DNA from: Bombyx mori
Lineage: Eukaryota; Arthropoda; Insecta; Lepidoptera; Bombycidae
Length of the DNA: 64,000 nt
Assembly: GCF_030269925.1 (NCBI RefSeq)
Contig: NC_085124.1
Span: forward strand, 15,748,001 to 15,812,000
Reading direction: 5' to 3'
Under the pieces are notes generated by a model. The model worked only from the letters and a program-made list of their open reading frames with translations. It did no database searches and was not told the origin of the DNA. Both the position numbers and the translations under genes were made by a program. How positions within the stretch are numbered: the first letter of the stretch is position 1; each line of letters opens with the position of its first letter. Shown here piece after piece: positions 42,885 to 52,547 of this stretch.

Positions 42885-43167
42885 CCAGCGGCACTCCAAG
42901 CAACGGTCACCAAGCTCATCGAGCTCGTCGAATGGGAGAGTCAAGAGTTCGACGTGCGAACTAGCCCATAGACACAGCCCACTGAGTTTTTCGACGGATC
43001 TTCTTTGTGGGCCGCGCTTCCGATCCGGTGGTAGATTTAACGAAGCACTGCTCTTGCTAGAGCTAGTGTTAGCAAATCCTCCCGGATCGACCCCGTGAGC
43101 TGTGTACCGGTTCGCGCGTATTTGAAATAGCACCCTGGGCTACCAACGATTACATAGGAAAAAAAGG
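42885..43167 (+). mobile_element. LINE family B 3' end, truncated copy
   Basis: Includes GGCACTCCAAGCAACGG, CCACTGAGTTTTTCGACGG and GATCCGGTGGTAGATTTAAC, and a short A tail (ACATAGGAAAAAAAGG). Diverged from the long copy. Confidence 0.8.
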
Positions 43168-43359
43168 AAAGGAATTTCTATAGGGATTCCACAACCGATA
43201 TCAATTAAATATATATCACAACACTCGAAAACATTTTCCATTCACAATGTTATTATATTGCGAAGCAAAACAGACATGGAAATGCTAACGAAAAATTTAT
43301 CAAAAAAACGGAATATGTATATAACAATTCGTCAATTGTATTTGCTCTGTTTTTTTTTC
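43168..43359. other. Short AT-rich gap
   Basis: Nothing recognised between two oppositely oriented LINE family B tails. Confidence 0.4.
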
Positions 43360-43612
43360 CTATCTATGCTGATAGCCGTGAGAAGCTATATAAGCTTCGC
43401 CCTAACATGTAGGTGAGCTCACGGGGCTCAAACCGGAGTGGTGCTAACACTGACCCTAGCAAGAGCAGTGCTTCGCAGAATCTACCACCGGATCGGAAGC
43501 GTGCCCCACTGAGAAGATCCGGCGAGAAACTCAGTGGCCTGTGTCTGTGGGTTAATTCGCTCGTCGAGCCCTTCGTCGCAAGCGACGGATTCGGCGAGGA
43601 CGATGACCAGTG
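43360..43612 (-). mobile_element. LINE family B 3' end, truncated copy
   Basis: The T run followed by CCTATCTATGCTGATAGCC is the A tail and 3' end. It continues to GGATTCGGCGAGGACGATG in the ORF2 C-terminus. Well preserved, and convergent with the copy at 42885-43167. Confidence 0.85.
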
Positions 43613-44118
43613 AGCTTTTTCTTATTTGCGCGAAGAAAGTATACACTTACATACTTTGATAAAACACATATTTACATACTTCTGCAGATTTTTTGTAGTC
43701 CAATCAGGTCGATAAATGGACCTTGTGACTTTATGCATCCTCATCCAAATAAGAGATCTATATAGTTTTTGTGGACATTTATAAATTTTACTCAACAGAA
43801 AAGATTTAAATACAGCACAGTTACTTTGTAAATGAGCTGTTAGTTTTCATAAGAATAATTGCACGAAAAACAAAACTGAATAAAATTTAATTGAAGATTA
43901 TGTTATTATTAATACGCGAACAGTGCGAATGGAAATACGGGACTAAAACATAGGTAGGTTGAAAGTTTCCTTAGAGCAAAAAATAACATAATCAAATGTA
44001 CACACTTGACTTTATTGTTTAGATTTATCAAATTTTAACCACAAGTTATTATATTAATTTATGACCAAACTTCTCCTAACACGAGCATATTATATTGTAT
44101 AGACAAATAAAGACTCAC
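43613..44118. other. Unassigned AT-rich stretch
   Basis: No gene or repeat. If 44119-44330 is a first exon, this is the start of its long intron. Confidence 0.4.
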
Positions 44119-44330
44119 CTCAGAAATCCAAAAGAAAAATCACAAAGAATCACAAATAATATTTCACGATAGAATATCTTGAACACACAAAGTCCCGATC
44201 TCTAAAGTTACAGTGGCACAAGCGACACGTACTCCCTCTACCGACGGCGGGAGCGCACTGAGCTCAGAGCTGAGTAGCTGAGTCGCAGCGGCCCGCCCGG
44301 ACCGTCCGCTGTCGTGCTCTCAGATCACAC
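44119..44330 (-). other. Candidate non-coding first exon
   Basis: On the minus strand a GC-rich 5' part (CGGACGGTCCGGGCGGGCC..., TCAGCTCTGAGCTCAGTGC) grades into an AT-rich leader. It ends TTTCTGAG|GTGAGT, a perfect donor at 44118-44113. There is no long ORF, as expected for a leader exon. It lies on the same strand as, and about 18 kb upstream of, the connectin-like gene, whose first coding exon starts at an acceptor with the leader exon missing. Linking them is inference. The right edge (transcription start) is a guess. Confidence 0.35.
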
Positions 44331-45544
44331 AGCTCCTAGAGAAAACACATTACCTACATGGCCTTTTTACTCATGTAAAATACGAGTCCAAATATGTATT
44401 ATCTATTGACAGTTGCATAAACAATTGTGAAACCCCCGTCTTGAAAACGATGCATTTAACTTGTTCCCATACTAGCTTCAGCGCCCTCGTTCTAAGCGCG
44501 GCGCTGTAACGATAAAGTTTGTAATGTAGCCAATGAAACACGTTTAAAGAGTTATAGTTTGTTTAAGAATACATGTACAAATGTCGTGTGAGCGATACTG
44601 TATATACATTGTTCCTTCGTGTAGGCTCACCTCCCCAGGGACGGGAGCACGCTCCCTGCGATGGAATGAACTGAAAGGCACTACTGCTGTAATTAAACCA
44701 GTTACGTATCTTCGAAACTTTAAAGTAGAGTATCCGGCTTGAGAGCGTGAGCTGCCTGTCAGTCAAGCAGTCGCGAGACTACCTTGCAAGAATCGATTTT
44801 GTGCCGTCTTGAAGATCGGTCGTGAAAACGAACACAAATAACATGAATACAGAACAGTCCGTACCCAGGGAGACCGTTCTGTGCAGGGAACAAGTGGACA
44901 AGTGAAGCAGTACAGAGGTACGCGGGGGCGCGTCTACTAGTGCACTAGTACTGACTCACCTCATATTGATTTCAATAAAATAGTTTGATCAGGAATGCTG
45001 TTACCGACTCCGGCGAGATGAACATATTCAAATCATGAATCAAATTAATATAACGCTCCCTTAGTAGTGCTGTTCCGTGCTGACCTCGTCAGGACCTGTG
45101 AATCCTGTCTGGAGCATAGCTTACAGCTCAAATGAATGAATAAGTAATAAGTAAATCATGCTGACAGACGCAAGCAGTACAAGCTGATAAATAGATGGAA
45201 ACCTACTAACAGCTATACCTATACATATGCACGAGTATGTACTCGCATAAAGCGATCAAGTCGAACGTTATCTAAGTAGTTGTTCTCGAGTTGAGTAAGT
45301 AGTAAAGTTTAAATTATCATCGTTACAATGGTGGAGACAAGCGTCGCTAACCTTATCAGAACTTAGACAAACTTACTTTTACTTTTGAAGAGTGCCCGTG
45401 CCCGGTATATCCGGAGGCTTCAAGACGTCCAAGCCAACGTCTCACTTATCAATTAAATTATTAGGTGTCTAGTTTTAGATTAAGGTACATAACCTAAGGA
45501 TAACCTTATGTAGTTTTAGTATAAAATACAAGTACATACTGGCT
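44331..45544. other. Unassigned stretch
   Basis: No gene recognised. A donor-like ATGAG|GTGAGT on the minus strand near 44940 is isolated. The first part could hold the promoter of the candidate leader exon. Confidence 0.35.
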
Positions 45545-45738
45545 GGTAGGTGAGCACAGGGGCTGAAACTGAGAGATTTGCTAACAATAGCCCTGGTAAG
45601 GGCAGTGCTTTGTAGAATCTACCACCGGATCACAATCGCGACCCGCCAGTTGCGTCTATGAGCCAGTTCAACGTCGAAGTCTTCGTCCTAAACGAATATG
45701 ACGAGGGCGGTGGCCGCTGCTTGAAGAGTAAAAAGCAC
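45545..45738 (-). mobile_element. LINE family B 3' fragment
   Basis: GGTAGGTGAGCACAGGGGC, TCTACCACCGGATCACAATC and AGTAAAAAGCACCG are recognisable. The A tail is lost. Confidence 0.7.
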
Positions 45739-45771
45739 CGAGACTGGATCCTGCGACATACACGCAAACAC

Positions 45772-45794
45772 ACACACACACACAAGCACACATA
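45772..45794. repeat. (CA)n microsatellite
   Basis: ACACACACACACACACA tract following the LINE fragment. Confidence 0.85.
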
Positions 45795-46847
45795 CGTACA
45801 AAGCTCATAAGATACATGAGCATGAGCAATGGAGTTAAACTAAAGTTTGTGAGTGGTTCCGCAATGCGACAGAAATGACGAGTAATCTATAAAACTAGCG
45901 CCTCAACTGGCCGTAAAGAGACGTGGCTGGGCTCCAAACTCCGCTGCTCATGGCTCCTCCAGGACGTAGCGCACTACACACTAAGGATCTTACCACTATT
46001 AACTTAATGATCGAATTCGCTTGCCAACTCATAAGGGTAAACTTCATATTTTGATAAATAGGAAAAATAGTTTGACTAATACTATCAACTCGGCCCGTGT
46101 TCATTATTGGTGTATTTACGATGTATTACTTACTGTATTACAGTGGACGAGAACCGAACTCGCTCCTTCGTATTAAAGAGTAATTTTAACTAAAAGAGTT
46201 TATAGGTGAATATAATAGGCACCTCGTTCTGGATTTAAAGTCACTATGTGTGTAGCAGTTCACGTGAGTAAGCGTGAGCGCCTCCGCGGACACTCACACG
46301 TTGCGCCGAAGCCTCAATTGTATTAGATTAGCCTTACCTTTCGAATCAGCACCTATTAAAATAAAACGGCAATTTCATACTTTAATCCCTATTATTTGTA
46401 GACATGGAAAGTTTCTCAAACTTAGAAAATTTAGAAAAACATTAACAATGCCAATGAACTGAACATTTTCCGAAAACTGAACAAATTATTACTAAACAAA
46501 ACATAGGTTTCTTGTTTAGTAAGCGCGGTTAATTGGAGGCAGCAATGGCGTTCGCTTGGCGAGACTATAAATCCATCTCGTTTTTTCATATAGTACGTGA
46601 CTGGTTGCGTCGCGGAGGGCCGCCCGCCCGGCCGTATGCTAAACGCGTGTTCGTTGCTTTAAATATGACGTGTGCTCTGTTGGTGCCGCGCACACTATCA
46701 GCACGAATATTCAACGAGTAGATCTCACACAAATAGTGGCTAATTGTTTGCGTACTACTTACTGGTGTAGGAGCCGCCCTACTAGGGTAGACAGAAGACT
46801 CCTCGCACTGATGCCGCGAAAACTAATGATAGTAATTTAGTAATAAA
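45795..46847. other. Unassigned stretch with a mariner-end-like motif
   Basis: CGGCAATTTCATACTTTAATCCC (about 46367-46389) nearly equals CGGCAGTTTCATACTTTAATCCC just 3' of the mariner at 61980-63015, so it may be a lone transposon end. A 62-codon plus frame at 46533-46721 (MEAAMAFAWRDYKS...) is GC-rich but unrecognised. Confidence 0.4.
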
Positions 46848-47104
46848 CTAGCAGACCCGGCCACGCGTTGCTCTGGCTAAGGTTTTTGTTTCTAAATAGC
46901 ACGTGGTCTATAACACTATGCTAATACCAAAAATGAACAATATAAGAACATTTGGATTTCACTGTATTGCGTTTACTACGAAATAAAGTTCACTTATACT
47001 TTAACCTCAGCAACACGACGTGGTGTTTGTGCCATTAAATTGTGGCTTATGTGAAACGTTGGTATTTTTAACATAACGCTATCTATGATATATCTATCAA
47101 CGTG

Positions 47105-47313
47105 ACGCCGGATCTTCTCAATGGGTCGCGATTCCGATCCGGTAGTAGATTCATTCGCGAAGCAATTGCTCTTGAGTTGTTAGGTCTCCTTCGGAGGCGC
47201 TCGGGCAGTTGTTAGCAAATCCCACCCCTCCTGGCTGAGCCTTTGCTCGCCCACCTGTCTTGGTGAAGCTGGAAAGGCCTCCGGGCCACCAGTAATCTTT
47301 TAATAACAAAAAA
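47105..47313 (+). mobile_element. LINE family A 3' tail nested in the Helitron
   Basis: GCCGGATCTTCTCAATGGG, GGAGGCGCTCGGGCAGTTG, GGGCCACCAGTAATC, then TTTTAATAACAAAAAAA. Inserted head-on into the Helitron interior. Confidence 0.85.
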
Positions 47314-47629
47314 ATGTGTGCGTGTACTAGTGTACACACGTAAGAAGTGAAACTTGTTTATGGCCTTATTTTTCGAAAAATGATCTACATGCAACTTTCT
47401 AGAAATTGGTTAAATAAAGTTAAATTAGATAAAGTTTAAACAAAAGGATTTTATTATCATAGACATGAATACAAAAAAGTTAAATTAGATAAAGTTTAAA
47501 CAAAAGGATTTTATTATCATAGACATGAATACAAAACAGATGGCGCGTAACGGAAAAAAGTGACGCGTAACCGAAAAATGTGACGGTAAATTTTTTTCCA
47601 ACGCCGATAAGGAAGTTTCACTTCAAAAA
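47314..47629. repeat. 316-bp direct repeat, copy 1
   Basis: Runs from ATGTGTGCGTGTACTAGTG to AAGTTTCACTTCAAAAA. Copy 2 at 47835-48150 has the same length with about five differences. Each contains two tandem 60-bp units beginning AAGTTAAATTAGATAAAG, GCGTAACGG/GCGTAACCG-type short repeats, and a small palindrome around GTGTACTAGTGTACAC. Confidence 0.9.
47417..47535. repeat. 60-bp tandem repeat, two units
   Basis: Two consecutive copies with a period of exactly 60 bp, repeated again in the second 316-bp copy at about 47938-48056. Confidence 0.92.
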
Positions 47630-47834
47630 AAAAAAAAAAACTATCAATGACAACCAGTATTACAATTATCTATTAAAACTGATTTAAGGCCCCATCTGTT
47701 TCAGACTTATGAAACTTACAATTAATAACAATAATCAACTTATTTTATTGTTAACTAATAAATATTGCGACCATTAATCGAAATAAAAATCATCCTATGA
47801 CCTAAGTTGGAACAAAACAAATATAAAAAAAAAA

Positions 47835-48150
47835 ATGTGTGCGTGTACTAGTGTACACACGTAAGAAGTGAAACTTCTTTATGGCCTTATTTTTCGAAAA
47901 ATGATCTACATGCAACTTTCTAGAAATTGGTTAAATAAAGTTAAATTAGATAAAGTTTAAACAAAAGGATTTTATTATCATAGACATGGATACAAAAAAG
48001 TTAAATTAGATAAAGTTTAAACAAAAGGATTTTATTATCATAGACATGAATACAAAAAAGATGGCGCGTAACGGAAAAATGTGACGCGTAACCGAAAAAT
48101 GTGACGGTAAATTTTTTTCCAACGCCGATAAAGAAGTTTCACTTCAAAAA
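47835..48150. repeat. 316-bp direct repeat, copy 2
   Basis: Partner of 47314-47629. The two are separated by about 205 bp of unrelated AT-rich sequence preceded by an A run. Confidence 0.9.
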
Positions 48151-48223
48151 GTTATAATCGGTTCAGTAGTTTAGGTGGCCATCGCGGACAAATAACGTGA
48201 CACGTAATTTATATATATTAAGA

Positions 48224-48553
48224 TAGTGATAGCAAATAATATAATTAGAAGACGGTAAGTAAATAATTAAATTTAGTCTAGGCTCGAATACAAACTTACC
48301 TTGTTTCTTGTCGACAGTGCATTGCTACAGATGTTATAAGCATTATTAAGATAAAATTTCGATTTTTTATAATTTCCCTTAAAATGACGTCTAGAGCGAT
48401 AGATTAATTAATACCGATAGTAGATATTCAAAACAATGGAAAAGCGTAAGTGATTGAGCTTAATTTAGAGAAGTACATCGTACCGCTTATTCACTTCACT
48501 AAATTGAATTTCATTAGAAAGTAATCAGACGAAATGCATGTTTGGTCGGGAAT
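48224..48553. other. Unassigned stretch
   Basis: A minus-strand donor-like AACAAG|GTAAGT near 48300 is present but isolated. No gene. Confidence 0.4.
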
Positions 48554-48559
48554 AACCCA

Positions 48560-48563
<4 letters not shown>
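48554..48563. repeat. Target-site duplication, left copy (10 bp)
   Basis: AACCCAGCCC, repeated at 52500-52509 around the family B LINE. Confidence 0.9.
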
Positions 48564-48594
<31 letters not shown>

Positions 48595-51500
48595 CCTACC
48601 TATGCTGATAGCTTTGAGAGGCTATTTCAGCTTCGCCCTAACGTTAGTAGGTGAGCTCGCGGGGCTCAACCGGAGAGTTGCTAACACTTACCCTAGCAAG
48701 AGCAGTGCTTCGCAGAATCTACCACCGGATCGGAAACGCGACCCACTGAGAAGATCCGGCGAGAAACTCAGTGGGCTGTGTCTATGGGTTAGTTCGCTCG
48801 TCGAGCCCTTCGTCGCAAGCGACGGGTTCGACGAGGACGGTGACCGGTGCTTGTGGTGCCTAAAAGCACCGTTAATGGATCAGGAGGATCCGTAATGACG
48901 TGCTTTGGGCGACGTCGACGGTTTACCATTCGGTCTACTGGGTCGGGTATGTAATTTCCAGCGGCTACGATGAGAGGGTTCTCATGTCGTGCCGCCTTCT
49001 CAAAATGGCGCAGCGATGCCGACTGTAGATACTTACTAAGAGAGTCGAGCTCCAGGTCATCGTGGAGATCCACATTCCTAAGGAACCATGGCGCTCCGAC
49101 GGCTATCCTGCAGAATCGTGATTGAATAACCTGAAGGGATTTCAAGTGAGTGCGGGCTGAGTGAGCGAACACTACGCTTGCATACGTCATGACGGGGCGT
49201 ATACAAGTTTTGTAGAGAGTTACCTTATTGCGGAGGGACAGTTTGCTTCGACTACAAAGCATTGGATAGAGTCGTCCTAGAATAAACGCGGCGCGGTCGC
49301 GTACCGTTTTTATATGGGGACGGAATGTCATCCCTCTGTCGAGGGTGACGCCTAGATATTTGACCTTCGAGACCCACGGAATGGGCTGGCCAAAGAGAGT
49401 GATGGGACTAACGGCGGAGGTGTTTGTGCGCCTACTACGGAGTGGGATGCTCGAAGTGATGTTCGGAGGGCGACCCCTTTTGAAGAGCACCGCTGCGCTT
49501 TTCGTGGGGTTGATGTCTATTCGCCACTTCCGGAACCACTGTCCCATGGTGGCTACTGCGATCTGGAGTCGCCGATGAAGCAGCGACATCTTCCTACACG
49601 AGTAGTAGATAGCCGTGTCATCGGCGAAGAGCGCTAGATGGGTCTCCGGAGACCGGGGTATATCATTGATATACAAACTAAATAATAACGGGGAGAGCGC
49701 GGAGCCTTGCGGGACTCCGGCGGTCAGTTGACGGGGACGAGAACGAGTTCCCTCTACTCGATATCGAAACGAACGGTTCGACAAGAAGTCTCGTATGATG
49801 AGCACGAGTCTGTCTGGCACTCCCATGTTGTACAGTTTATAAATTAAACCGTTGTGCCAGACTTTGTCGAACGCCTTCGCGATGTCGAAGAAGAGGGCGC
49901 CGGTCGGGATTTGTTTACGCCTATTTAGTCCTATTAGAATGTGCTCCGTGAGACGGTGCACTTGTTGTACGCACGAGTGTTTTGAGCGGAATCCGAACTG
50001 TTCGTCTATGAGAATTTTGTTCGCGGTAACAAAATCCCAGAGGCGTTTCCTAAGGAGACGTTCGTAAATTTTTCCTATCGTCGAGAGGAGACTAATCGGA
50101 CGGTAACTAGAGGTTTCGTTTCTCGGTTTGCCCGGCTTATGTATACCGATAACGTCCGCTTCTTTCCACACCGCGGGAAAGATGCAGTGCGTCATAGCGG
50201 CATTTAAAATTGTAGCCAACATTGCTATCAGTTGGACTGGCAAAAATTTTAGCGCGCGGTTGTGGATGCCGTCGGAGCCTGGTGCCTTCCTAGGTTGGAG
50301 GTTGTGGATCGCGTCTCTAACTTCGTCAGTGGTAATGGGGGGTAACGCGTCCGAGGGCGGCAGGGAAGCTCTGCGCTCGACCTCCCTGTCTACTAACTCG
50401 GTGTGTTCGGGGTCCGCGTGTTGAGTGCTGGTGGTGCACTGCTCTTGCAGTGCATCGGCCAGCAGCTCAGCCTTGTCATCGTCATCGAATGCCGGTGGTT
50501 GACCTGAAGGGCGTAAGAGGGGAGGCATAGTAGCGGTAGTTTCGGATTTGAGAGTCCTAGCTAGTCGCCAGTATGCTTGGTGGGAGGGCGCGAGTTGTTC
50601 TAAATAACTATGCCAATTATCGTTACGCGCGTCGCTTAAGCGGGAGTGGACTTCGCGTTGTAGACGACGCATCTGAATCCGGTTTGAATGCGTGGGAAGA
50701 CGATCGTAGGCCCGGATTGCCGCGTTCCTAACTCTTAAGAGATTCCTAAGATCGGGGGACAGTCTGATGCGGTGGAAGCTGTCCTCCACATCGACTTCTT
50801 TAGAAGATCTAATGATCGCGGAAGAGATGTGATCGGTAATGATGTTTATGGATTCGACGGTGTCCTCGGGGGATGGATTCGAATCCGGGCCGTAAGGGAG
50901 GATTGGCGGAGCGGCGTCGGCTAGGCACGTGCCCAGCTTATTCCAATCCACCATGGTCCTCGTAACAGTGACTGGGTTGTGAGGGCGACCGAGCTGCATA
51001 ACGACAGGTCGGTGGTCTGAGTCGAGCTCTGACATTGCTTCGATGGAACGTAAGCGCAGAGTTACGTTCCTAAGCAATGCCAGGTCTATAGTGCTCGGAC
51101 GGAGCGCGATGTTATACGGATAACATGTTGGAGTTGGGGGACCGACTATTTCAAAGGTGAGGTCGTCTATAAACGCGTCGAGACGCCTACCGTTGACGTT
51201 TGTACGATGGCAGTTCCACCTAGTGTGGTGGCAATTTAGATCGCCTGCCAGGATGACAGAGTCTCCCATGCCGAACAGTGACTCGATGTCACTGCTCAGA
51301 AGGGGCTTGTCCGGGGGGAGATAGACGGATGCGATGACGATCGGCTGGTGTCCCGTCAGCGAGATACGGCACACTGACGCCTCGATATGTAAGAGCGAGG
51401 GAGTATCGAGAGGGACAACGTGCAGGGCCCGTCTATAGTAAATGGCAGTCCCGCCTTTGGAGGCGGTGAGTCTGTCATTCCTAACCATGACGTAGTTCGC

Positions 51501-52499
51501 GACTTTCGGGTCGCGACGCGAGGGCTTCAGACAGGTTTCCTGCACTAATAGAATATCTACAAGATTATCGCGGAGGAATTCAAAAATTTGATCGCGTTGC
51601 CGCGCGAGTCCGTTAGCATTATAGAATGCTAACGTAAGGGAATACGGTTTTTCTCTACCTTTTTGCGCCATTGATTATCGGTAAAGATTTTATAACGTAC
51701 GCGACACGGACTCGTAGACGTCCATGTGATCGAAAGCGGCCGCGAGCCGCTGTTCGGGGGTTACCGACCTACGTATCGCGTCTGCGAACGATCGCAGACG
51801 GTCGAAGTTGACTGCGGTGACGAAGTCACGCACGAGCGCGAAGTCGTTGACGGCAGAGGGTTGCGGGGGACGGAACGCGGGCGCGGGGCGAGGTGCGAGC
51901 AGGGGCTGGGGCGCGGGGCGTGTCACGAGCGGGGGCGGGGGTGCGGTTTCCGTTCCCGCCTTCGTATACGGCAGCGGTTTTTTCCACGCCGACACCGTGG
52001 GAACTGCAGCCGGCACGAAGGCGGGTTTCGGCACTGAAGGCGCCGAAGTCTTTGGGCCGACGGTTCGGGGGGCTGGGTGGGTCGGACGTTTTCGCGGAGC
52101 CCTAGGACATCCACGGTAGTTCGCGGGGTGCCCTTGCTTAAGGCATAGGACACAGCTTGGAGGTTCGGTCGCGGTTTCCCTAACACGCGAGCAATCTAGT
52201 GTGGCGTGGTCGCCGAGGCACTTTACGCAGCGGGGGCGTGCGTGGCAATTACGAGCCGAGTGGCCGTAAAGCTGACATCTGTAGCACTGCCCGGGAGTGC
52301 CACGTTTATGGGGGGCTTCGATGGAGACCCCGGATAGGCCGCAGACTGTCGAGAGGCATGAGATCTTTTTCTTGGCCTCCGGGGTTGGCTCCAACGCGAC
52401 GAGTATCATGTTGTAGGGCTGCTTGCCCCGCCCGCTGTGCATCCGATGCACACTAACTATAGGGAGTGCCTGAGCGATCAGGTCCTCCTTAACGTAGTC
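48564..52499 (-). mobile_element. Jockey-type LINE family B, 5'-truncated copy
   Basis: A 3.9-kb element with a 31-bp A tail (the T run at 48564-48594), a 3' UTR ending in the TATGCTGATAG block, an uninterrupted ORF2 and most of ORF1, bounded by an exact 10-bp duplication. Truncation falls in ORF1 at the residues DYVKEDL. ORF1 and ORF2 are separated by 18 nt as in Jockey elements. The long A tail, exact duplication and open frames all point to a recent insertion. The source of the many family B tails in this window is an element of this kind. Confidence 0.92.
48789..51671 (-). CDS. LINE ORF2: AP endonuclease plus reverse transcriptase
   Basis: 960 codons without interruption. The N-terminal AP-type endonuclease has LTLAFYNANGLARQRDQ (catalytic Asn), LLVQETCLKPSR (Glu), HHTRWNCHRT and SELDSDHRPVV (Asp-His). 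RT motifs follow: YRPISLLSTIGKIYERLL, FGFRSKHSCVQQVHRL, LFFDIAKAFDKVWHNGL, GVPQGSALSPLLFSLYINDI, FADDTAIYYSC and KVKYLGVTLD. There is an arginine-rich C-terminus and no RNase H domain. The length and all catalytic motifs are as in functional Jockey ORF2 proteins, so this copy may encode an active enzyme even though the element itself is 5'-truncated. It shares strong similarity with the family A ORF at 13768-16278. Confidence 0.92.
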   Translation of the reverse strand: MAQKGREKPYSLTLAFYNANGLARQRDQIFEFLRDNLVDILLVQETCLKPSRRDPKVANYVMVRNDRLTASKGGTAIYYRRALHVVPLDTPSLLHIEASVCRISLTGHQPIVIASVYLPPDKPLLSSDIESLFGMGDSVILAGDLNCHHTRWNCHRTNVNGRRLDAFIDDLTFEIVGPPTPTCYPYNIALRPSTIDLALLRNVTLRLRSIEAMSELDSDHRPVVMQLGRPHNPVTVTRTMVDWNKLGTCLADAAPPILPYGPDSNPSPEDTVESINIITDHISSAIIRSSKEVDVEDSFHRIRLSPDLRNLLRVRNAAIRAYDRLPTHSNRIQMRRLQREVHSRLSDARNDNWHSYLEQLAPSHQAYWRLARTLKSETTATMPPLLRPSGQPPAFDDDDKAELLADALQEQCTTSTQHADPEHTELVDREVERRASLPPSDALPPITTDEVRDAIHNLQPRKAPGSDGIHNRALKFLPVQLIAMLATILNAAMTHCIFPAVWKEADVIGIHKPGKPRNETSSYRPISLLSTIGKIYERLLRKRLWDFVTANKILIDEQFGFRSKHSCVQQVHRLTEHILIGLNRRKQIPTGALFFDIAKAFDKVWHNGLIYKLYNMGVPDRLVLIIRDFLSNRSFRYRVEGTRSRPRQLTAGVPQGSALSPLLFSLYINDIPRSPETHLALFADDTAIYYSCRKMSLLHRRLQIAVATMGQWFRKWRIDINPTKSAAVLFKRGRPPNITSSIPLRSRRTNTSAVSPITLFGQPIPWVSKVKYLGVTLDRGMTFRPHIKTVRDRAAFILGRLYPMLCSRSKLSLRNKVTLYKTCIRPVMTYASVVFAHSARTHLKSLQVIQSRFCRIAVGAPWFLRNVDLHDDLELDSLSKYLQSASLRHFEKAARHENPLIVAAGNYIPDPVDRMVNRRRRPKHVITDPPDPLTVLLGTTSTGHRPRRTRRLRRRARRAN

Positions 52500-52547
52500 A
52501 ACCCAGCCCGCCAGTGTTGCCTGAATATATTGCTTTCTCCCCGCCAC
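51690..52547 (-). CDS. LINE ORF1 (gag-like), N-truncated, chimeric start
   Basis: A 285-codon frame. Residues 1-16 (MAGRKQYIQATLAGWV) come from flanking DNA including the target duplication. Element-coded sequence starts exactly at residue 17 (DYVKEDLIAQALPIVSV), which is the middle of the pre-knuckle domain. Three zinc knuckles follow: CYRCQLYGHSARNC, CVKCLGDHATLDC and CVLCLKQGHPANYRGC. A proline/alanine-rich region (about residues 150-230) and a short conserved C-terminus come after. ORF1 proteins bind the element RNA. A full-length ORF1 would be considerably longer at the N-terminus. Confidence 0.88.
   Translation of the reverse strand: MAGRKQYIQATLAGWVDYVKEDLIAQALPIVSVHRMHSGRGKQPYNMILVALEPTPEAKKKISCLSTVCGLSGVSIEAPHKRGTPGQCYRCQLYGHSARNCHARPRCVKCLGDHATLDCSRVRETATEPPSCVLCLKQGHPANYRGCPRAPRKRPTHPAPRTVGPKTSAPSVPKPAFVPAAVPTVSAWKKPLPYTKAGTETAPPPPLVTRPAPQPLLAPRPAPAFRPPQPSAVNDFALVRDFVTAVNFDRLRSFADAIRRSVTPEQRLAAAFDHMDVYESVSRTL
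52500..52509. repeat. Target-site duplication, right copy (10 bp)
   Basis: AACCCAGCCC, identical to 48554-48563. Confidence 0.9.

Larger units (their letters stand above)
46848..48223 (-). mobile_element. Non-autonomous Helitron (1,376 bp) with nested insertions
   Basis: On the minus strand it starts TCTTAATATATATAAATTAC (at 48223), flanked by A, and ends GCGTGGCCGGGTCTGCTAG (at 46848), flanked by T. GCCA...TGGC near the 3' end can form the usual terminal hairpin. A different Helitron family from the copies at 19983 and 34369. It contains a LINE family A tail (47105-47316) and two 316-bp direct repeats, and encodes no transposase. Confidence 0.8.

Noticed and set aside
48542..48895. 117-codon plus-strand frame beginning with a phenylalanine run
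   Set aside because: The Phe run is the T-tract (A tail) of the minus-strand LINE, and the rest is its 3' UTR in antisense.
51726..52456. Several plus-strand ORFs of 70-103 codons, Gly/Arg-rich
   Set aside because: Antisense shadows of the GC-rich Pro/Ala region of LINE ORF1.
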